This document shows positions 59,850 through 64,000 of a DNA stretch of 64,000 nucleotides, piece after piece. Position 1 is the first letter of the stretch. Every line of letters begins with the position of its first letter. The position numbers and the translations under genes are program-made. The notes under the pieces are model-generated. The model was given only the letters and a program-made list of their open reading frames with translations. It ran no database searches and had not been told where the DNA came from. The stretch is from Algoriphagus pacificus (GTDB lineage Bacteria > Bacteroidota > Bacteroidia > Cytophagales > Cyclobacteriaceae). The stretch spans positions 1,075,048 through 1,139,047 of the forward strand of contig NZ_JAFKCU010000001.1 of NCBI RefSeq assembly GCF_017254845.1. Reading direction: 5' to 3'.

Positions 59850-62800
59850 ATGAAAAAGTTAATACCCAGCATTACCCTAATAACCCTGCTATTTTTTTTT
59901 TCTTGTTCCAATAAATCGGATAATGGGAGTCCTGAACAAGTTGAACCTAAATGCCCAACACTTTTCAAATTAATAGATTCCTCAACCTCTGGAATTGATT
60001 TTCAAAACACTTTAAACGAGTCCTTAAACCTGAATGTCCTCATGTATGAATACCTCTATAATGGAGGAGGTGTTGCTGTCGGGGATTTAAATGGGGATGG
60101 ATTAGAAGATATTTATTTTTCTGCGAATGTCTCTGGAAACAAACTCTATTTGAATAAGGGTGATTTTCAGTTTCAAGATATAACGGAGATTTCCGGAGCA
60201 ATAGGACGACCTGGGCCATGGAAAACCGGTGTGACGATGGTAGATATCAATGGAGATAATCTAATGGATATTTACTTATGTTATTCTGGAAATTTATCAC
60301 CCGAAAAACGTAAAAATGAGCTTTTTGTAAATCAGGGAACCAACTCGGAAGGTATACCAATTTTCAAAGAGATGGCCGAAGAGTATGGTATTGCATCTGG
60401 CTCACCAAGTACATCTGCTAGTTTTTTTGACTTTGATAAAGATGGTGATCTGGATTTGTTTTTATTGAATCACAATACCAAGTCTACCCAGATTTTAGAC
60501 TTGGCTGTAACCAAATCTGCCCTCAAAGAAAAACACGAAGCCGGACCACAGCTTTTTGAAAACAAGAATGGAAAATTTGTAGAAATCACTATCCAGGCTG
60601 AGATTTCCAGTTCCAGTTTATCCTATGGATTGGGATTGGCCATTTCGGATATCAACAGAGATGGATGGCCGGATATTTACATCGGCAATGATTACACCAT
60701 TCCTGATTACCTATACATCAATCAAAAGAATGGAACTTTCAAAGATGAAATCCTGACGATGATTGATCATGTTTCTAATTTTTCTATGGGAAATGACATT
60801 GCAGATATCAACAATGATGGATTAGTTGATATCATGACTTTGGACATGATGCCCGAAGGAAACGAGAGACAAAAATTGCTTTTGGCACCTGATAATTATG
60901 AGGTCTTTGACTTGAATGTAAAAAAAGGATTTCATCATCAATACATGAGAAATATGCTTCATGTAAATAATGGAGATGGGACATTTTATGAGATTGGTCA
61001 GGTGGCAGGAATATCAAACACTGACTGGAGTTGGGCAAGTTTATTCGCTGATTTTGATAACGACGGCTGGAAAGATCTATTTGTCAGCAATGGTTATTTG
61101 AGAGATTACAATAATATGGACTTCCTCAAATACATGGATAACTATGTACAGACTTCCGGTGGGAAATTAAAGAGAGAGGATCTGTTGAACATGGTGAAAA
61201 ATATGCCTTCATCAAATCTGACCAATTACATCTACAAGAATAATAGCAACCTTTCTTTCAAAAATGTTACAGATTCTTGGGGATTAGACAGGCCTGCCAA
61301 TAGCAATGGAGTGGCCTATTCGGATCTTGATAATGATGGCGATTTGGATTTAGTAATAAACAATATCAACTCAAAGGCCTTCGTCTATCAAAACCAAAGC
61401 AGGGAACAGAATGCTGGAAATTTCCTCAAAATAAAACTGCAGGGAAATTCTAAAAATACTCTTGCCCTCGGAGCAAGCGTAAAAGTTTATGCAAATGGAG
61501 AAACCCAGTTTTTGGAACAAAATATTTACAGAGGTTTCCAATCTTCGGTGACACCTATTTTACATTTTGGTCTTGGAACAGCAACTTCAATCGACTCGTT
61601 GATCGTCACTTGGCCTGATCAGAAAGTCACCATCATGCAGAATGTGCCCGCTAATCAGGAGTTAATTCTTTCGCAAGATGAAGCTGTTCAAAATTCTAAT
61701 AAAGGAAAAGATTCTTCAAAGGTTTTGTTTTCCAAGGGGCAGGAAATAAAGATCACTGGTGAGCGAAAAATCAATGATTTCAAACGTCAGCCTTTATTGA
61801 CAAATGCTATTTCTGGAAATGGAAAAGCATTGGTAGCGGAGGATTTTAATGGAGATGGAAAGAAAGATTTGTTTGTTGGAGCAGGGCCAGGTGTCAGTGG
61901 GAAAGTCTTTTTTCTAAACGCAGCGGGTAACTTGGTTCTCTCAGACTCAAGCTCTTTTGTGGGAGCAAAGGAATCTGAGGACGCTGTAGCCCTAAGCTTC
62001 GATGCAAATGGGGATGGATTTCCGGATCTTTTTGTAGGGAGTGGGGGTGTTTATGATTTTACAGAGAATGATCCAAAGTTAGCTGACCGACTTTACCTGA
62101 ATGACGGAAAAGGAAAGTTTTCAATCCTATCTGAGGCTCTTCCGAATGATGTATTTGCAACAGGTACAGCATTAGCTCATGATTTTAATGGAGATGGAAA
62201 TCTGGATCTTTTTGTAGGAGGAAGAGTGGTTCCTGGACAATATCCTTTATCTCCTGGTTCCAGGATTTGGCTCAATAATGGTCAAGGCAAATTTAAAGAT
62301 GGGACAAATCAAATTGCTCCATTCTTGAAAGAACTTGGGATGGTGACGGATGCCCAAATGGCAGATTTGAATGGTGATGGAATTGATGAGTTAGTAGTAG
62401 CTGGTGAAGCAATGCCGATTCAGGTTTTTGAACTAAACGCTGGGATGCTACAGGATGCCACATCCAAATATTTTGACGAACTTCAAATAGGATTCTGGAA
62501 TTATTTAACTATCGAGGATTTTAATGGAGATGGGAAAATGGATCTTTTGGCTGGAAATCTGGGGACCAACTCACAATTACAGGTTTCCGATCAAAAGCCT
62601 GCAGAATTACTCTACAAAGATTTTGATGGAAATGGATCCATCGATGCTATTTTAAGCTCTTATATCGGAGATGAGAAATACCCCACTGTAAGTAGAGATG
62701 AATTACTTGGTCAGGTGAATTTCTTAAAGAAGAGATATTTGGACTTTAAATCTTTCGCGACAGTTAAATCGGATGAAATTTTCACTGCGGAGGAAAGAGA

Positions 62801-63194
62801 AGGAGCTAAAAAAATATCGATAAATAATTTAGGGACCTCCCTTTTCGTTCAAAACCAAGTAGGAAAGCTTGTTCAGAAAGAGTTACCGATTCAGTTTCAG
62901 TTCTCTCCGGTGTTTGCATCAGCTTATTTGGATGTAGATGGAGATGGTAACAAGGATTTGGTGATTGCTGGAAATATGAATCAGACAAAATTGCGCTATG
63001 GTAAGTATGACGCCAATCATGCAATGGTTTTTCTGGGTGATTCTAAAGGTAATTTCACCTATTTACCAAAGATTTTGTCAGGGCTTTCTATTAAAGGAGA
63101 CACCCGTAAAATTGTTCAAATAGACGATAATTTGCTTTTTTTAGTCAAAGGAGAGGGTTTAAAATCCGTTCTTATCCATTCGTCAAAAGAATAA
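59850..63194 (+). CDS. FG-GAP/VCBS repeat lipoprotein with ASPIC/UnbV domain (CRTAC1-like)
   Basis: 1114 residues with a lipoprotein signal (LITLLFFFSC). Many calcium-binding-like FG-GAP repeats with DxDxDG cores (GDLNGDGLEDIYFSANV, FFDFDKDGDLDLF, SDLDNDGDLDLVINN, EDFNGDGKKDLFVG, HDFNGDGNLDLFVGGR, LDVDGDGNKDLVIAGN) form one or more beta-propellers. An ASPIC/UnbV domain lies in the middle (LKIKLQGNSKNTLALGASVKVYANGETQFLEQNIYRGFQSS, HFGLGTATSIDSLIVTWPD). Such proteins are surface lipoproteins found beside SusC/SusD pairs in marine Bacteroidota; role unknown, perhaps ligand or polysaccharide binding. The SUMF1-type gene follows after 57 bases. Confidence 0.92.
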   Translation: MKKLIPSITLITLLFFFSCSNKSDNGSPEQVEPKCPTLFKLIDSSTSGIDFQNTLNESLNLNVLMYEYLYNGGGVAVGDLNGDGLEDIYFSANVSGNKLYLNKGDFQFQDITEISGAIGRPGPWKTGVTMVDINGDNLMDIYLCYSGNLSPEKRKNELFVNQGTNSEGIPIFKEMAEEYGIASGSPSTSASFFDFDKDGDLDLFLLNHNTKSTQILDLAVTKSALKEKHEAGPQLFENKNGKFVEITIQAEISSSSLSYGLGLAISDINRDGWPDIYIGNDYTIPDYLYINQKNGTFKDEILTMIDHVSNFSMGNDIADINNDGLVDIMTLDMMPEGNERQKLLLAPDNYEVFDLNVKKGFHHQYMRNMLHVNNGDGTFYEIGQVAGISNTDWSWASLFADFDNDGWKDLFVSNGYLRDYNNMDFLKYMDNYVQTSGGKLKREDLLNMVKNMPSSNLTNYIYKNNSNLSFKNVTDSWGLDRPANSNGVAYSDLDNDGDLDLVINNINSKAFVYQNQSREQNAGNFLKIKLQGNSKNTLALGASVKVYANGETQFLEQNIYRGFQSSVTPILHFGLGTATSIDSLIVTWPDQKVTIMQNVPANQELILSQDEAVQNSNKGKDSSKVLFSKGQEIKITGERKINDFKRQPLLTNAISGNGKALVAEDFNGDGKKDLFVGAGPGVSGKVFFLNAAGNLVLSDSSSFVGAKESEDAVALSFDANGDGFPDLFVGSGGVYDFTENDPKLADRLYLNDGKGKFSILSEALPNDVFATGTALAHDFNGDGNLDLFVGGRVVPGQYPLSPGSRIWLNNGQGKFKDGTNQIAPFLKELGMVTDAQMADLNGDGIDELVVAGEAMPIQVFELNAGMLQDATSKYFDELQIGFWNYLTIEDFNGDGKMDLLAGNLGTNSQLQVSDQKPAELLYKDFDGNGSIDAILSSYIGDEKYPTVSRDELLGQVNFLKKRYLDFKSFATVKSDEIFTAEEREGAKKISINNLGTSLFVQNQVGKLVQKELPIQFQFSPVFASAYLDVDGDGNKDLVIAGNMNQTKLRYGKYDANHAMVFLGDSKGNFTYLPKILSGLSIKGDTRKIVQIDDNLLFLVKGEGLKSVLIHSSKE

Positions 63195-63251
63195 TAAATA
63201 AAAACTATTAAATACCTATTTTAACCTGCTAGAGATTAGCGTACGATTACA

Positions 63252-64000
63252 ATGAAAAAGTTGATTTTGCCAGTAGTTCTGGTCGGAATTTTGGCATTTT
63301 ATGGGCTAGATAAACCCATTTTTGAATCCTATAGCCAAAGAATACCTGGAACACCTGTCACATTTGATATGACTCCCATAGAGGGAGGAACATTTAAAAT
63401 GGGTTCATCCTCAAGTCCAAATGAAGATGAAAAACCAGTTCATGAAGTAACGATTGACCCATTTTGGATGGGTACACATGAAGTGACTTGGGATGCATTT
63501 GAGCTTTTTCTAGATAAAAATTATGAATTAGCTGTTTCAGAGGAACCGATTGGTGCAGTAGTAGATGGATTGACTAGACCTAGTTTACCTTACCTGGATA
63601 TGACTTTTGGGATGGGAAAAGAAGGAAAACCAGCGATCGGAATGACTCAATATGGAGCAATTCAATATTGTCATTGGTTGTATTTGAAAACAGGAATATT
63701 CTATAGACTACCTACTGAGGCAGAATGGGAGTATGCTGCCAAAGCAGGTTCAGATACAAAATATTTCTTTGGTGATGATGAGTCCATGCTTTCTGAATAT
63801 GCCTGGACCAAAGAAAACAGCAATGAGGAAACTCATAAAATAGGACAGAAAAAACCAAATCCTTGGGGTTTATATGATATCTACGGGAATGTTTTTGAAT
63901 GGACTTCAGATCAATATGATCCTGAATTTTATAAAAATTCACCTTCTAAGAATCCTGTAAATCCTTCTTTGAAATTGTACCCTCGGATTGTTAGAGGGGG
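63252..64000 (+). CDS. SUMF1/formylglycine-generating-enzyme-like protein, 3' end outside window
   Basis: The visible 249 residues start MKKLILPVVLVGILAFYGLD (signal peptide or anchor), then show the FGE/SUMF1 fold: TPIEGGTFKMGSSSSPNEDEKPVHEVTIDPFWMGTHEVTW, AIQYCHWLYLKTGIFYRLPTEAEWEYAAKAG, KKPNPWGLYDIYGNVFEWTSD and ending YPRIVRGG at the window edge. The fold is shared by true formylglycine-generating enzymes (that activate sulfatases) and by many surface proteins without that activity; the catalytic Cys region lies beyond the window. Its place behind SusC, SusD and the FG-GAP protein suggests a role in the same uptake or surface complex. Confidence 0.9.
   Translation, partial: MKKLILPVVLVGILAFYGLDKPIFESYSQRIPGTPVTFDMTPIEGGTFKMGSSSSPNEDEKPVHEVTIDPFWMGTHEVTWDAFELFLDKNYELAVSEEPIGAVVDGLTRPSLPYLDMTFGMGKEGKPAIGMTQYGAIQYCHWLYLKTGIFYRLPTEAEWEYAAKAGSDTKYFFGDDESMLSEYAWTKENSNEETHKIGQKKPNPWGLYDIYGNVFEWTSDQYDPEFYKNSPSKNPVNPSLKLYPRIVRG

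Overview
The window looks like chromosomal DNA of a marine or soil Bacteroidota bacterium of the Cytophagales (Algoriphagus/Cyclobacteriaceae type). This is inferred from gene content: a SusC/SusD pair, a type IX secretion sorting domain, LytTR regulators with a LytS-like kinase, DUF4270 next to glmS, a bacterial GGGP synthase, and TAnnTTTG promoter boxes. No rRNA, tRNA or CRISPR array was seen.

Region 1 (1-33.5 kb) is mostly core genome. It holds a FIST sensor with an adenylate cyclase, a GH43-type lipoprotein, an ileS-lspA operon (with an unusual GIHH version of the HIGH motif), a SNF2 helicase, a PIN-PhoH ATPase, two LytTR regulators with a histidine kinase, uvrA, an M24 peptidase, a lytic transglycosylase, a LOG protein, a YkgJ/holin-like/GGGPS group, an AraC regulator, an acyl-CoA dehydrogenase, a zinc peptidase, panC-panD-flippase, and a glycogen-synthase-like/DUF4270/glmS group.

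Region 2 (33.6-43.3 kb) is AT-rich and is the most interesting part. It looks like a biosynthesis and export island for ribosomally made, Cys-rich peptides. An XRE regulator with a perfect palindrome upstream is divergent from a C39-like/VKOR/thioredoxin fusion. Two precursors follow, each with a 28-residue double-glycine leader, a 46-49 residue core with exactly seven cysteines, a similar inverted-repeat element upstream and a stem-loop downstream. Then come a beta-propeller lipoprotein, a C39-peptidase ABC exporter, an HlyD-type adaptor, a LanC-like protein without zinc ligands, and a GT-A glycosyltransferase-like protein. The set (two-Gly leader, PCAT exporter, disulfide machinery, glycosyltransferase, odd Cys number) resembles the layout of glycocin (sublancin-type) clusters, but with Bacteroidota parts.

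Region 3 (43.4-48.8 kb) is a mobile and decayed zone. An IS21-type element (istA, istB, 24-bp-spaced terminal repeats) abuts the N-terminal third or so of a LanB-type lantibiotic dehydratase whose remainder is missing. A cassette of five small genes follows, including a DUF5675 protein and small membrane proteins, probably phage-like.

Region 4 (48.9-64 kb) returns to host-like DNA: prfA, a GNAT acetyltransferase, a large YCF48-repeat protein with a T9SS tail, a DUF3365 haem-binding lipoprotein, then a nutrient-uptake locus of SusC, SusD, a giant FG-GAP/ASPIC-UnbV lipoprotein and a formylglycine-generating-enzyme-like protein cut by the window end.
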